A stretch of DNA of 64,000 bases from NCBI RefSeq assembly GCF_003206495.1, contig NZ_NKUF01000018.1, positions 1 to 64,000 on the forward strand, in the 5' to 3' direction. Numbering within the stretch: the stretch's first letter is position 1; each line of letters opens with the position of its first letter. Position numbers and translations under genes: made by a program. A model generated the notes under the pieces. The model worked only from the letters and a program-made list of their open reading frames with translations. It was not told the DNA's origin and ran no database searches. Shown piece by piece: positions 9,611 through 18,750 of this stretch. Source of the DNA: Gluconacetobacter entanii (lineage in GTDB: Bacteria > Pseudomonadota > Alphaproteobacteria > Acetobacterales > Acetobacteraceae).

Positions 9611-9759
9611 TGGTCAAATCATTCTACTGGACGAAACAGATGCCTGCCTGATTACACTGGTTCCATCAACGGTGCGGTTGGGGGGACAGCCTGGCATGGC
9701 GTCGGGGGACGCCATGGCCGCTGCATCGGTAACGACGCGAATGACGGTGGGACAGGCAG

Positions 9760-11226
9760 ATGACGATGCACGGACATGACGGCACGGACGCACGCGATGG
9801 TCTTGACGCGCTCGGCAGGGCCGTGCGCCGTGACCTTGGGGTCATTGGCTATCCCCGGCGCGAATGGGTGCCGCCGCGTTATCATGACGGGCGGCGCGTG
9901 CTGGATGTCGCGATCATCGGCGCGGGACAGGGCGGCCTTGCCACGGCCTTTGCGCTCAAGCGCGGCAGCATCGACAACGTGCAGGTGTTCGACCGTGCCC
10001 CGCGCGGGGGGGAGGGGCCATGGGTCACGTTCGCGCGCATGATTACCCTGCGCACGCCCAAATATGTCACCGGCCCCGACCTTGGCGTGCCCAGCCTGAC
10101 GCCGCGTGCATGGTTCGAGGCGCGTTATGGCGTGCAGGCGTGGGAAAAGCTCGACAAGATCCCGCGCCAGGACTGGCAGGCCTATCTGGACTGGTATCGC
10201 GACATCCTCGACCTGCCGGTCGCCAATGACCATGCGTTCGAAGGGGTGACGTGGGAAGACGGCCTGCTGCGCCTGTCGTTTCGCACCGCGTCGGGGGAAC
10301 AGCAGGTCCATTACGCGCGCAAGCTGGTGCTTGCGACCGGGATCGAGGGATGTGGCGAATGGCATGTGCCCGCCTTTATCCGCGACAGCCTGCCGCGCGA
10401 CCGCTTCGCCCATACGTCCGAGTCCATTGATTTCGCCGCCCTGAAGGGCAGGCGCGTGGGCGTGCTGGGCGCGGGGGCTTCGGCCTTCGACAATGCCGCC
10501 ACCGCGCTCGAGGCCGGGGCCGGGTCGGTCACGCTATGCCTACGCCGGCGGGAAATCCCCTCGATCAACCCGTACCGCTGGATGGAAAATACGGGCTTCC
10601 TCGCCTATTTCTGCGCGCTGGAGGACCGGCTTCGCTGGGGCTTCATGCGGCGCATCTTCGAACTGAACCAGCCACCGCCGCAGGACACGTTCTGGCGTTG
10701 CCGCAGGCATGCGAATTTCGCCTATCACACCGGATGCCCGTGGCAGGGCGTGTCCATGCGCGGGGACGAGATCGTGGTGCAGACCCCGAAGGGGGAGATG
10801 ACGTTCGATTTCGTCATCATAGGCACCGGTTTCGCCGTGGACCTGTCGCGCCGTCCCGAAACCCGTTCGTTCGCGCATGCCGTGGCATTGTGGGGGGAGC
10901 GCTATACCCCGCCCGCGGGCGAGGAAAGCGAGGTGCTGGGCACCTATCCCTACCTTGGGGAGCGGTACCAGTTCGTCGCGCGCGACCCGGCCGACCCGCT
11001 GGCGCCGATGCTGGCGAACATCCACAACTTCACCTTCTCCGCCACGCCGAGCATGGGGCTGTCGGGTGCTTCCATCAGCGGCATGCGCTTCGGCGTCGAG
11101 CGCCTGGCGCAGGGCATCGGGCGCGACCTGTATGTCGCGGACGGTCAGGCCCACCTCGACAGCCTGCTGTCCTATGACACGCCCGAACTGATCAGCCTTG
11201 ACCCCCCCGCATGTGATCCCGTCTAA
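9760..11226 (+). CDS. hpyO: FAD/NAD(P)-dependent flavoprotein, probable urate hydroxylase (HpyO-like)
   Basis: A 488-residue two-dinucleotide-domain flavoprotein. The FAD motif VAIIGAGQGGLATAF is at about 50-64 and an NAD(P)-type motif GVLGAGASAFDN at about 234-245, with a third conserved strand VIIGTGFAVD. It is unlike the HpxO/UbiH-class urate hydroxylase or cofactor-free uricase. HpyO is known as a non-homologous flavoprotein that makes 5-hydroxyisourate from urate. First position in an operon containing uraH and uraD, with no other urate-oxidising enzyme nearby, makes this role likely. Sequence alone would only say FMO/N-hydroxylase-like monooxygenase. Confidence 0.65.
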   Translation: MTMHGHDGTDARDGLDALGRAVRRDLGVIGYPRREWVPPRYHDGRRVLDVAIIGAGQGGLATAFALKRGSIDNVQVFDRAPRGGEGPWVTFARMITLRTPKYVTGPDLGVPSLTPRAWFEARYGVQAWEKLDKIPRQDWQAYLDWYRDILDLPVANDHAFEGVTWEDGLLRLSFRTASGEQQVHYARKLVLATGIEGCGEWHVPAFIRDSLPRDRFAHTSESIDFAALKGRRVGVLGAGASAFDNAATALEAGAGSVTLCLRRREIPSINPYRWMENTGFLAYFCALEDRLRWGFMRRIFELNQPPPQDTFWRCRRHANFAYHTGCPWQGVSMRGDEIVVQTPKGEMTFDFVIIGTGFAVDLSRRPETRSFAHAVALWGERYTPPAGEESEVLGTYPYLGERYQFVARDPADPLAPMLANIHNFTFSATPSMGLSGASISGMRFGVERLAQGIGRDLYVADGQAHLDSLLSYDTPELISLDPPACDPV

Positions 11227-11268
11227 AAGAAACCGGTAAACGACACAGAACTCCGGGAGACGAAGCGC

Positions 11269-11499
11269 ATGAGCAGCCCCATGAATGACGATGCGGTGCC
11301 ACCACCGATGCCGGTGGCGCAGGGCGGCGATGACATCTTTCCAGTGGTGCAGGCCGCGCGCTGCATCGGGCTTGCCGTCCCGCCGGCCTGCATGAACGAC
11401 GTGGCCGCGAATGCCGCGCTGCTGCAGGGATATGCCGACCTGCTGAACGGGTTTGCCCTGCCAGATACGTGCGAACCGGCAGGGGAGTACACCCCGTGA
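11269..11499 (+). CDS. hpxX: HpxX-like small subunit (DUF4089/AtzG type)
   Basis: A 76-residue protein with a Pro-rich N-terminal segment followed by a helical DUF4089-like part (GLAVPPACMNDVAANAALLQ). Proteins of this type (AtzG, HpxX) bind and stabilise an AtzE-family amidase encoded next door. The downstream amidase overlaps it by four bases (GTGA), which supports a translationally coupled complex. A GGGAG site precedes the ATG. It is 42 bp after the flavoprotein stop. Confidence 0.75.
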   Translation: MSSPMNDDAVPPPMPVAQGGDDIFPVVQAARCIGLAVPPACMNDVAANAALLQGYADLLNGFALPDTCEPAGEYTP

Positions 11500-12863
11500 C
11501 GCAGGCCCACGACACGCGCCACCCCACCGGGGCGTTGCAGATCGCAAGTGACGTCCGCGCGGGACGGCGCAGCGCCGTTTCCGTCATTACCGGCGTCATC
11601 GCCGATATCGAGGCACGCGACACCCGTTTCAACAGCGTGACGCGCATCTTCGGCCCCGCCGCCGTGGCGCGCGCCGAACAGATCGACCAGCGCATCGCCC
11701 GGGGCGAGGATCCCGGCGTGCTGGCGGGCGTGCCGTTCGGGGTCAAGGACCTGTTCGACATCGCGGGCGAGGTGACGACGGCAGGCTCCATCGTCCTGCG
11801 TGGCAACCCGCCCGCGACGCACGATGCAACGGTCGTCGCGCGCCTTCAGGCGCAGGGCGCGATCGCGGTGGCCAGCCTGAACATGGACGAGTTCGCCTAT
11901 GGCTTCTCCACGGAGAACGCGCATACCGGCACGACGCGCAACCCGCATGACACCGCCTGCCTTGCCGGTGGGTCGTCGGGCGGTTCGGCGGCGGCGGTGG
12001 CGGCGGGACTGATGCCGTTCACGCTGGGGTCGGACACCAATGGCTCCATCCGCCTGCCGGCCGCGCTGTGCGGTGTATGGGGGCTGAAGCCGACATTCGG
12101 CCGCATCCCGCGTGAAGGCGCCTATCCCTTTGCCGCCAGCCTTGATGTCGTGGGGCCGATGGCGGACACGGTGGAGGACCTGCGCGCCGTGTTCGCGGTC
12201 ATGGATGGTCGCGCGCCCGAGGCGCTACCCGATGTCGCGTCGCTGCGGATCGCGCGGCTTGGCGGATGGTTCGCGCGCAATATCGATGCCGGTTTCGTTG
12301 CCGCCATTGACGAAGTGATGCGTCATCTGGGCAGCACGACGGTCATCGAACTGCCCGAGGCCGCGCGTGCGCGCGCCGCATCCTTCCTGATCACCGCGGC
12401 CGAGGGCGGCAGCCTGCACCTCGCTCGCCTGCGCCAGCGCGCGATGCAGTACGACCCCGCCACGCGCAGCCGCCTGATGGCGGGTGCGATGCTGCCGTCG
12501 GCCACCCTGGTGCAGGCGCAGCGCTTCCGTCGCTGGTTTCGTGCGCGCATCCATGAACTGTTCAGCCAGCATGACGTTCTGGTGGCACCCGCGACCGTGG
12601 GCCCCGCGCCGCGCATCGACCAGCCGACCATCATGGTCGAGGGGCGGGAGGTTCCGGCCCGCGCCAACCTTGGCCTGTTCACCCAGCCCATCAGCCTTGC
12701 GGGGGTGCCGGTGCTGTCGGCGCCGCTGGCGCATCCGTCGGGCCTGCCGCTGGGGCTGCAACTGATCGGTGCGCCGGGGGCGGAGGCCGCCCTGTTCGCC
12801 GTGGCCGGGGAACTGCAACGCGCGGGACTTGCCCGCTGCACACCGCTGACCACGGGGGGCTGA
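11496..12863 (+). CDS. hpxY: AtzE-family amidase, HpxY-like (probable oxalurate hydrolysis)
   Basis: A 455-residue amidase-signature enzyme starting at GTG 11496 after a GGGGAG site, overlapping hpxX. The Ser-cisSer-Lys machinery is visible: K84 in GVKDLFD, the glycine/serine-rich AGGSSGGSAAAVAAG loop (157-171) and the nucleophile S184 in SDTNGSIRLPA. AtzE acts on carboxybiuret. The HpxXY pair of ureide clusters is thought to act on oxalurate or an intermediate leading to oxamate. The exact substrate is inferred from context: the aminotransferase of this operon would release oxalurate and hpxW would consume oxamate. Confidence 0.78.
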   Translation: MTQAHDTRHPTGALQIASDVRAGRRSAVSVITGVIADIEARDTRFNSVTRIFGPAAVARAEQIDQRIARGEDPGVLAGVPFGVKDLFDIAGEVTTAGSIVLRGNPPATHDATVVARLQAQGAIAVASLNMDEFAYGFSTENAHTGTTRNPHDTACLAGGSSGGSAAAVAAGLMPFTLGSDTNGSIRLPAALCGVWGLKPTFGRIPREGAYPFAASLDVVGPMADTVEDLRAVFAVMDGRAPEALPDVASLRIARLGGWFARNIDAGFVAAIDEVMRHLGSTTVIELPEAARARAASFLITAAEGGSLHLARLRQRAMQYDPATRSRLMAGAMLPSATLVQAQRFRRWFRARIHELFSQHDVLVAPATVGPAPRIDQPTIMVEGREVPARANLGLFTQPISLAGVPVLSAPLAHPSGLPLGLQLIGAPGAEAALFAVAGELQRAGLARCTPLTTGG

Positions 12864-12869
12864 CCGACC

Positions 12870-14465
12870 ATGCTCAACACGCCGCGTTCGTGCCGGGGGA
12901 TGGTGACATCGCCCCATCACCTCGCCAGCCAGGCAGGGCTGGATATCCTCAAGGCCGGGGGCACGGCGATCGAGGCCGCCGTCGCCACGGCGGCAGCGCT
13001 GGCGGTGGTCTATCCGCACATGACCGGCATTGGCGGTGATGCGTTCTGGCTGACGCTGTGGCCGGACGGACGCGCGGAAAGCATCGACGCCAGCGTGGCG
13101 GCGGCGATGAAGGCCGACGTTGCGTTCTACCGCAATGCCGGGATGGACCGTATCCCGTGGCGTGGGCCGCTGGCGGCGAACACGGTCGCGGGCACGGTGT
13201 CCGGGTGGGACATGGCCCTGTCATGGAGCCATGCGCTACAGCCCGGGCTGCCGCTTGGCCGGGTGCTGCGCGATGCGATCTATTACGCCGAACAGGGTGT
13301 TCCGGTCACGGCGGGGATGGCGGACATCACGCGCGCCAAGGTCGATGAACTGCGCGCCGTCCCCGGTTTCGCCGATCAGTTCATGCCAGCAGGCCGCCTG
13401 CCGCAGGCGGTCGACATCCTGCACAACCCGCGCCTTGCCCGTACGCTGCGCGCGCTGGCGGACGAGGGGCTGGACAGTTTCTATCGCGGGCGTATCGCCG
13501 CCGACCTTGCCGCCGACCTTTCGGCGCTGGGCAGTCCGCTTGCGCTGTCGGACCTGCAATCCCATCGTGGCGTGCACCAGCCTGCGCTGCATGCACGCAT
13601 CCGTGGGGCGGACCTCTATAACGTGGCGCCGCCGACGCAGGGCGTGGCCTCCCTGCTGATCCTGTCGCTGTTCGACCGCCTGCGCGCGGCGAAGGTGGAC
13701 AGCTACGACTACATGCATACGCTGGTGGAGGCGACGAAGCTTGCCTTTCGCTATCGCGACACGCATGTGGGCGACCCGGCGCTGATGACGGTGCAGGCGC
13801 AGGATATCCTTGATGATGCGGGCGCGCTGGACCGGATGGCGGCCTCCATCGACCCGCAGCGCGCGGCCCCGTGGCCCCATCCGTCGCAGGCGGGCGATAC
13901 GGTGTGGCTGGGCGTGATCGATTCCGACGGGCTTGCCGTCAGCATGATCCAGAGCCTGTATTTCGAATATGGATCGGGCGTCGTCCTGCCGCGCACCGGC
14001 GTGGTGTGGCAGAATCGCGGCACCAGCTTTGGCATGGACCCCGACGGGTGGAACGGTCTGCGTCCGGGGCGCAAGCCGTTCCATACCCTCAATCCGGCAG
14101 GCGCGCGCCTCGATGACGGGCGGACCATGGTCTATGGCACCATGGGAGGCGAGGGGCAGCCACAGACGCAGGCGGCCGTCTTTACCCGCTATGCCTGCTA
14201 TGGCGTGCCGCTGCAGCGTGCGGTCACCGCGCCGCGCTGGCTGCTGGGCCGGACATGGGGGGAGGAAAGCGTCAGCCTGAAATACGAGGACCGCTTTGAC
14301 CCCGAACTGATTGCGCGCATGCAGGCCGCAGGTCACCAGATGGAGCGGATGGGGCCGTTCACCTCCACCATGGGGCATGCGGGCGCACTTGTGCGGCATG
14401 ACAGGACCGGCCTGATCGAAGGGGCCACCGACCCGCGCAGCGACGGAGGCGTGGCAGCATGGTAG
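12870..14465 (+). CDS. hpxW: Gamma-glutamyltransferase-family oxamate amidohydrolase, HpxW-like
   Basis: A 531-residue Ntn-hydrolase of the GGT superfamily. The autoprocessing threonine is likely T344 in AGDTVWLGVID, and the small-subunit signature GTMGGEGQPQTQ is at about 423-434. No signal peptide is seen, so it is cytoplasmic, unlike classical periplasmic GGTs. In Klebsiella HpxW hydrolyses oxamate to oxalate and ammonia, the last nitrogen release of urate catabolism. Placement between hpxY and the allantoate amidohydrolase supports this assignment over a glutathione GGT. It overlaps the next gene by 7 nt. Confidence 0.78.
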   Translation: MLNTPRSCRGMVTSPHHLASQAGLDILKAGGTAIEAAVATAAALAVVYPHMTGIGGDAFWLTLWPDGRAESIDASVAAAMKADVAFYRNAGMDRIPWRGPLAANTVAGTVSGWDMALSWSHALQPGLPLGRVLRDAIYYAEQGVPVTAGMADITRAKVDELRAVPGFADQFMPAGRLPQAVDILHNPRLARTLRALADEGLDSFYRGRIAADLAADLSALGSPLALSDLQSHRGVHQPALHARIRGADLYNVAPPTQGVASLLILSLFDRLRAAKVDSYDYMHTLVEATKLAFRYRDTHVGDPALMTVQAQDILDDAGALDRMAASIDPQRAAPWPHPSQAGDTVWLGVIDSDGLAVSMIQSLYFEYGSGVVLPRTGVVWQNRGTSFGMDPDGWNGLRPGRKPFHTLNPAGARLDDGRTMVYGTMGGEGQPQTQAAVFTRYACYGVPLQRAVTAPRWLLGRTWGEESVSLKYEDRFDPELIARMQAAGHQMERMGPFTSTMGHAGALVRHDRTGLIEGATDPRSDGGVAAW

Positions 14466-15727
14466 GATTGTCGCCGATTTCCGCGCTTCCCCCCTCGGGC
14501 CAGCGCGCCGTGGCGCGGTGTGACCTGCTGGGACGCGCGCCCTATTCCGATGACACGGATGGCCTGTTCCGTCCTTACCTCGGGGCGGGGTATCGCGCGA
14601 CGCTGGACCGGATCGCGGGATGGATGGATGAGGCCGGCATGTCCGTGCGTGTCGATGCCGTGGGCAATGTGGTGGGACGTTACGAAGGCACTGTGCCCGA
14701 TGCACCGTCGCTGCTGATCGGTTCGCACGTGGACAGCGTGCGCAATGGTGGCCGGTATGACGGGATGCTGGGCGTCATCCTCGGGGTTGAGGTGGTGGCC
14801 GGTTTCGCGCGGGCCGGACGGCGCTTTCCCTTCGCGATCGAAGTGATCGGGTTCGGGGATGAGGAAGGGTCGCGCTTTCCTGCCGCCATGCTGACCTCGC
14901 GCACGGTGGCGGGGGTGCGTGACGGGTTCGACCTGTCGATGGCCGATCGTGACGGGGTCACGCTGGCCGAGGCACTGGCGGAATTCGGCCTCGACCTTGC
15001 GGGGATCGACGAAGCCCGGATCGCCCCCGATCGCGTGCTGGCCTATGTCGAGGCGCATATCGAGCAGGGGCCGGTGCTGGAGGCCGAAGGCCGCGCCGTG
15101 GGCGTGGTCAGCGCGATCGCGGCACAGCACCGTTACCGTGTGACGATGCAGGGCATGGCGGGCCATGCGGGCACGATCGCCATGCACCTGCGCCGCGATG
15201 CGCTGGCGGCGGCGGCGGAGGCGATCGGCACGGTGGAACGGGTTGGCAATGCAGGCCCCGCCGACCTTGTCGCGACGGTGGGACGGCTTGAGGTACAGCC
15301 CGGCGCGGCCAATGTCGTGCCCGGCGACGTGATGTTCACCATCGACGTCCGTGCGGGCACCAATGCGGTGCGTGACGCGGCGGCGCGTGCCATCATCGAC
15401 GACATCCGCCAGATTGCCGCCCGGCGCGACATCATCCTTGACGTGACGTTGCAGCAGGACCTTGACGCCACCCCGTGCGATCCGCGCCTGACCGTCCTGA
15501 TGGAGCAGGCGGTGGCGGACGTGACCGGGACGCCCGCGCGCGTGCTGGTCAGTGGCGCGGGCCATGATGCGATGGTCATGGCGCACCGTGTCCCCGTCTC
15601 CATGCTGTTCATCCGTTGTGAAAAGGGCATCAGCCACAACCCCGCCGAAGCCGTGACGGCGGCGGATGTGGAGGTCGCCCTGCGCGCGCTGACGGATTTC
15701 GTGTGCCTTTTTGAAAGACGTTCCTGA
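14459..15727 (+). CDS. allC: Allantoate amidohydrolase (M20 family)
   Basis: A 422-residue M20/HyuC-type dinuclear metallo-amidohydrolase. The metal ligands are visible in order: H90 (GSHVDS), D101 (RYDGMLG), E135/E136 (GDEEGSRF), H200 (EAHIEQGP) and the C-terminal histidine in SHNPAE. Family members include allantoate amidohydrolase, ureidoglycolate amidohydrolase and L-carbamoylases. The neighbouring allantoinase and ureidoglycine-type aminotransferase point to allantoate as substrate, giving ureidoglycine, NH3 and CO2. It overlaps hpxW by 7 nt and the next gene by one base (TGATG). Confidence 0.85.
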   Translation: MVGLSPISALPPSGQRAVARCDLLGRAPYSDDTDGLFRPYLGAGYRATLDRIAGWMDEAGMSVRVDAVGNVVGRYEGTVPDAPSLLIGSHVDSVRNGGRYDGMLGVILGVEVVAGFARAGRRFPFAIEVIGFGDEEGSRFPAAMLTSRTVAGVRDGFDLSMADRDGVTLAEALAEFGLDLAGIDEARIAPDRVLAYVEAHIEQGPVLEAEGRAVGVVSAIAAQHRYRVTMQGMAGHAGTIAMHLRRDALAAAAEAIGTVERVGNAGPADLVATVGRLEVQPGAANVVPGDVMFTIDVRAGTNAVRDAAARAIIDDIRQIAARRDIILDVTLQQDLDATPCDPRLTVLMEQAVADVTGTPARVLVSGAGHDAMVMAHRVPVSMLFIRCEKGISHNPAEAVTAADVEVALRALTDFVCLFERRS

Positions 15728-16956
15728 TGACACAGAACATTTTTGGCCAGATCGACCCTCCCTCACGCATGTTGATGGGACCGGGGCCGGTCAACGTTCA
15801 TCCGCGCGTGCTGCGCGCCATGGCGGCCGACATGCTGGGGCAGTTCGACCCGGAAATGACGGACTACATGAACCAGACGATGGCGTTGTACCGGACGGTC
15901 TTCATGACCGAAAACCGCTGGACGTTCCTGGTCGATGGCACGGCCCGCGCGGGGATCGAGGCGGCGCTGGTCTCGCTGCTGGAACCGGGATCTCGGCTGC
16001 TGATCGTGCGGGCGGGGCGGTTCGGGCTGCTGCTGTCGGAAATCGCGCAGCGGATCGGCGCGGAAATCTTCACCATCGACATCCCGTGGGGCGAGGTCGC
16101 GACCCTGAAACAGATCGAGGACGGCATCATCGCGCACCGCCCCAACGTGCTGGCGTGCATCCATGGCGATACATCGACCACCATGGCGCAGCCACTCGAC
16201 GGGGTAGGGGAACTGTGCCGCAGGCATGATGTCCTGTCCTATGTCGATGCGACGGCGACGCTGGGCGGGATGCCGGTTGCAACCGACCGGTGGGGCGTGG
16301 ATATCGTGACGGGCGGGTTGCAGAAATGCATGGGGGGGCCGCCGGGGTCCTCGCCCATCACGATTTCGGACCGTGCCGCCGCATACATCATGTCGCGCCG
16401 CCATGTGGAGGCCGGGATCCGCAGCGCGAATACCACGGACGGGACGCGCGCGCGTATTGCCTCGAACTATTTCGACCTGTCCATGATCATGGATTACTGG
16501 TCCGAAAAGCGCCTGAACCACCATACCGAGGCGACCAGCATGCTGTATGCCGCGCGCGAGGCCGCGCGCATCATGGTCGAGGAAGGGCTGGAGGCGCGTT
16601 TCGCCCGCCATGCCGCAGCCTCCCGCGCGATGGGGGCGGGCCTGCGTGCGATGGGACTGACCCTGTTCGGCAGTGACGCACACCGCATGGCCAACGTGAC
16701 CGGCGTGTACATCCCCGAAGGTATCGATGGGGAGAAGGTGCGCGCGCGCATGCGCGATGATTTCGAGATCGAGATCGGTTCCGCCTTTGGCCCCCTGCAG
16801 GGGCGGATCTGGCGGATTGGTGCCATGGGCTACAACGCGGCGAAGAACAGGGTGCTGCTTACGCTTGGCGCGCTGGAGGCGGTGCTGCGCCAGCAGGGGC
16901 ATGGCCTTGTCTCCGGCCGTGCCGTGGATGCGGCCCTTGCGGAATATGGGGAGTGA
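15727..16956 (+). CDS. pucG: Ureidoglycine-glyoxylate aminotransferase (class V, PucG-like)
   Basis: A 409-residue fold-type I PLP enzyme similar to alanine-glyoxylate/serine-pyruvate aminotransferases. The N-terminal MLMGPGPVNVHPRVLRAM motif is typical of this group. The Schiff-base lysine is K200 in VTGGLQKCMGGPPG, and YVDATATLGGMPV supplies the PLP-binding aspartate. In ureide clusters such enzymes transfer the amino group of ureidoglycine to glyoxylate, giving glycine and oxalurate. That reaction links the allantoate step upstream to hpxXY/hpxW. The start codon overlaps the previous stop. Confidence 0.82.
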   Translation: MTQNIFGQIDPPSRMLMGPGPVNVHPRVLRAMAADMLGQFDPEMTDYMNQTMALYRTVFMTENRWTFLVDGTARAGIEAALVSLLEPGSRLLIVRAGRFGLLLSEIAQRIGAEIFTIDIPWGEVATLKQIEDGIIAHRPNVLACIHGDTSTTMAQPLDGVGELCRRHDVLSYVDATATLGGMPVATDRWGVDIVTGGLQKCMGGPPGSSPITISDRAAAYIMSRRHVEAGIRSANTTDGTRARIASNYFDLSMIMDYWSEKRLNHHTEATSMLYAAREAARIMVEEGLEARFARHAAASRAMGAGLRAMGLTLFGSDAHRMANVTGVYIPEGIDGEKVRARMRDDFEIEIGSAFGPLQGRIWRIGAMGYNAAKNRVLLTLGALEAVLRQQGHGLVSGRAVDAALAEYGE

Positions 16957-16960
16957 TGTG

Positions 16961-17872
16961 ATGGAGCAGCCCAACGGATATCCGCGTGACCTGGTCGGCT
17001 ATGCCGGGTCACCGCCTGACCCGAAATGGCCCGGTGGCGCGCGTATCGCGGTGCAGTTTGTCATCAATTATGAAGAGGGCGCCGAAAATTCCATCCTGCA
17101 TGGCGATCGCGGGTCGGAGGCGTTCCTGTCGGAAATGATCGGCGCGCCATCGATCCCCGGTGCGCGCGCGATCGCGATGGAAAGCCTGTATGAATATGGT
17201 GCGCGGGCCGGGTTCTGGCGCCTGCACCGGATTTTCACGCAGCGTAAGCAGCCGGTGACGGTGTTCGGTGTCGCGATGGCCATGGCCCGCAATCCCGATG
17301 CGGTGCGCGCGATGAAGGATGCCGGGTGGGAAATCGCCTCCCACGGGTTGCGCTGGATCGATTACCAGCACATCCCCGAAGCGGTGGAGCGCGCACATAT
17401 CGCCGAATGCATCGCCCTGCATACGCAGGTGACGGGTTCGCGCCCGCTGGGCTGGTACCAGGGCCGCACCAGCCCCAATACCGCGCGTCTGGTCGCGCAG
17501 GAAGGCGGATTTATCTATGACGCCGATTCCTATGCCGATGACCTGCCGTACTATGACCGCAGCAATGGCCGGGCGCAGTTGATCGTACCCTATACGCTCG
17601 ATGTGAATGACATGCGTTTCGTCGCCCTGAACGGCTTTACCGAAGGGGAGCAGTTCTTCAACTACCTGCGCGACACGTTCGACGAACTGTATGAGGAAGG
17701 GGCCGCCGCGCCAAAGATGATGTCGGTGGGACTGCATTGCCGTGTGGCGGGGCGTCCGGGGCGTGCGCGCGCCGTAGCGCGGTTCCTTGACTACATCGCC
17801 AGCAGGGAACAGGTCTGGGTTGCGACCCGGCTGGACATCGCGCGTCACTGGCTTGCGGTGCATCCGGCATGA
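16961..17872 (+). CDS. puuE: Allantoinase PuuE (polysaccharide-deacetylase fold)
   Basis: A 303-residue NodB-fold protein of the PuuE family, which opens the allantoin ring without the metal site of classical allantoinase. Typical landmarks are FVINYEEGAENSILHGD near the N-terminus, EIASHGLRWIDYQ near residue 125, the GWYQGRTSPNTARL segment and YDADSYADDLPYY. The ATG at 16961 follows a GGGGAG site by 7 nt; an in-frame GTG one codon upstream is possible. It overlaps uraD by ATGA. Because a working allantoinase is present here, the degenerate amidohydrolase at 7055 is not needed for this step. Confidence 0.88.
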   Translation: MEQPNGYPRDLVGYAGSPPDPKWPGGARIAVQFVINYEEGAENSILHGDRGSEAFLSEMIGAPSIPGARAIAMESLYEYGARAGFWRLHRIFTQRKQPVTVFGVAMAMARNPDAVRAMKDAGWEIASHGLRWIDYQHIPEAVERAHIAECIALHTQVTGSRPLGWYQGRTSPNTARLVAQEGGFIYDADSYADDLPYYDRSNGRAQLIVPYTLDVNDMRFVALNGFTEGEQFFNYLRDTFDELYEEGAAAPKMMSVGLHCRVAGRPGRARAVARFLDYIASREQVWVATRLDIARHWLAVHPA

Positions 17873-18396
17873 CATCGGCCATTGCACGCGCCAATGCGCT
17901 GGACGAGGCACGTTTCATCGAACTGTTCGGCCCGATGTTCGAACATTCCCCATGGGTGGCGGAACAGGCGCTGGACTACCGGCCCTTCGATGACGCAGCG
18001 CACATGCTGCGCGTCATGGAGCATGAAATGCGCCGCGCCACCGATGCGCAGCAGATGGCCCTGATCCGCGCGCATCCCGAACTTGCGCGGCGGGCCGTGG
18101 TGGATCCGACACTGACGGATGCGTCCGCCACCGAACAGGCCTCGGCCGGGCTGGATCGCCTGACGCCGGAGGAATTCGCCCGGTTCCGGGCGCTCAACGA
18201 TGCCTATGCGGCCAAATTCGGCATCCCGTTCATCATCTGTGTCCGCCTGTCGGACAAGGCGCGGATCCTGGGCGAGATGGAGCGGCGGCTGGCGCATGAC
18301 CCGGAGACGGAGATTGCCACGGCCCTTGATGAAATCGCGAAGATCGCGGCCCTGCGGCAGGCAGATATCCTCAAACGGCTGGAGGACGCACCATGA
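17869..18396 (+). CDS. uraD: OHCU decarboxylase, UraD
   Basis: A 175-residue alpha-helical enzyme that decarboxylates 2-oxo-4-hydroxy-4-carboxy-5-ureidoimidazoline to S-allantoin. The catalytic histidine is H69 in IRAHPEL. The SATEQASAGLD motif with E89 and the FIICVR segment with R126 are the other conserved active-site elements. It overlaps puuE and uraH by four bases at each end, so expression of the three should be coupled. Length and motifs fit the free-standing bacterial form rather than a UraD-UraH fusion. Confidence 0.92.
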   Translation: MTSAIARANALDEARFIELFGPMFEHSPWVAEQALDYRPFDDAAHMLRVMEHEMRRATDAQQMALIRAHPELARRAVVDPTLTDASATEQASAGLDRLTPEEFARFRALNDAYAAKFGIPFIICVRLSDKARILGEMERRLAHDPETEIATALDEIAKIAALRQADILKRLEDAP

Positions 18397-18749
18397 GTAC
18401 CCTTTCGACCCATGTGCTCGACCTTGTTTCGGGGCAGCCGGCAGAGGGAATGGAAATTACCCTGTGGTCGGGTAATGAACGCCTCTTTGCCGGTGTGACG
18501 AACACGGACGGGCGCTGCCCCGACCTGTCGGCGGCGGTGGGGGATATGAAAGCCGGGAATTACCGGCTGGAATTCGGGGTCGCGACCTATTTCCGGGGAC
18601 GTGGGGTGGCGCTGTCGGACCCGCCGTTCCTTGATGTCGTGCCGATCGCATTTGGCATGGCGCAGTGCGCGGCGGGGGAGAAGGGGGGGCATTACCATGT
18701 GCCGCTTCTGGTTTCGCCCTACGGTTTTTCGACCTATCGCGGAAGCTGA
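18393..18749 (+). CDS. uraH: 5-hydroxyisourate hydrolase, UraH
   Basis: A 118-residue transthyretin-related protein. It has the N-terminal STHVLDLVSGQPAEGM segment with the first active-site histidine, the HYHVPLLVSP strand and the diagnostic C-terminal YRGS. It hydrolyses 5-hydroxyisourate made by the flavoprotein and hands OHCU to UraD. No signal peptide is present. It is the last gene of the operon and is followed within a few bases by a reverse-oriented copy of the palindromic repeat. Confidence 0.94.
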   Translation: MSTLSTHVLDLVSGQPAEGMEITLWSGNERLFAGVTNTDGRCPDLSAAVGDMKAGNYRLEFGVATYFRGRGVALSDPPFLDVVPIAFGMAQCAAGEKGGHYHVPLLVSPYGFSTYRGS

Positions 18750-18750
18750 C

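Noticed and set aside
13236-15766. Long minus-strand open frames across hpxW and allC
   Set aside because: Shadow frames opposite clearly conserved enzymes, with His/Arg/Gln-rich composition and no ribosome-binding sites.
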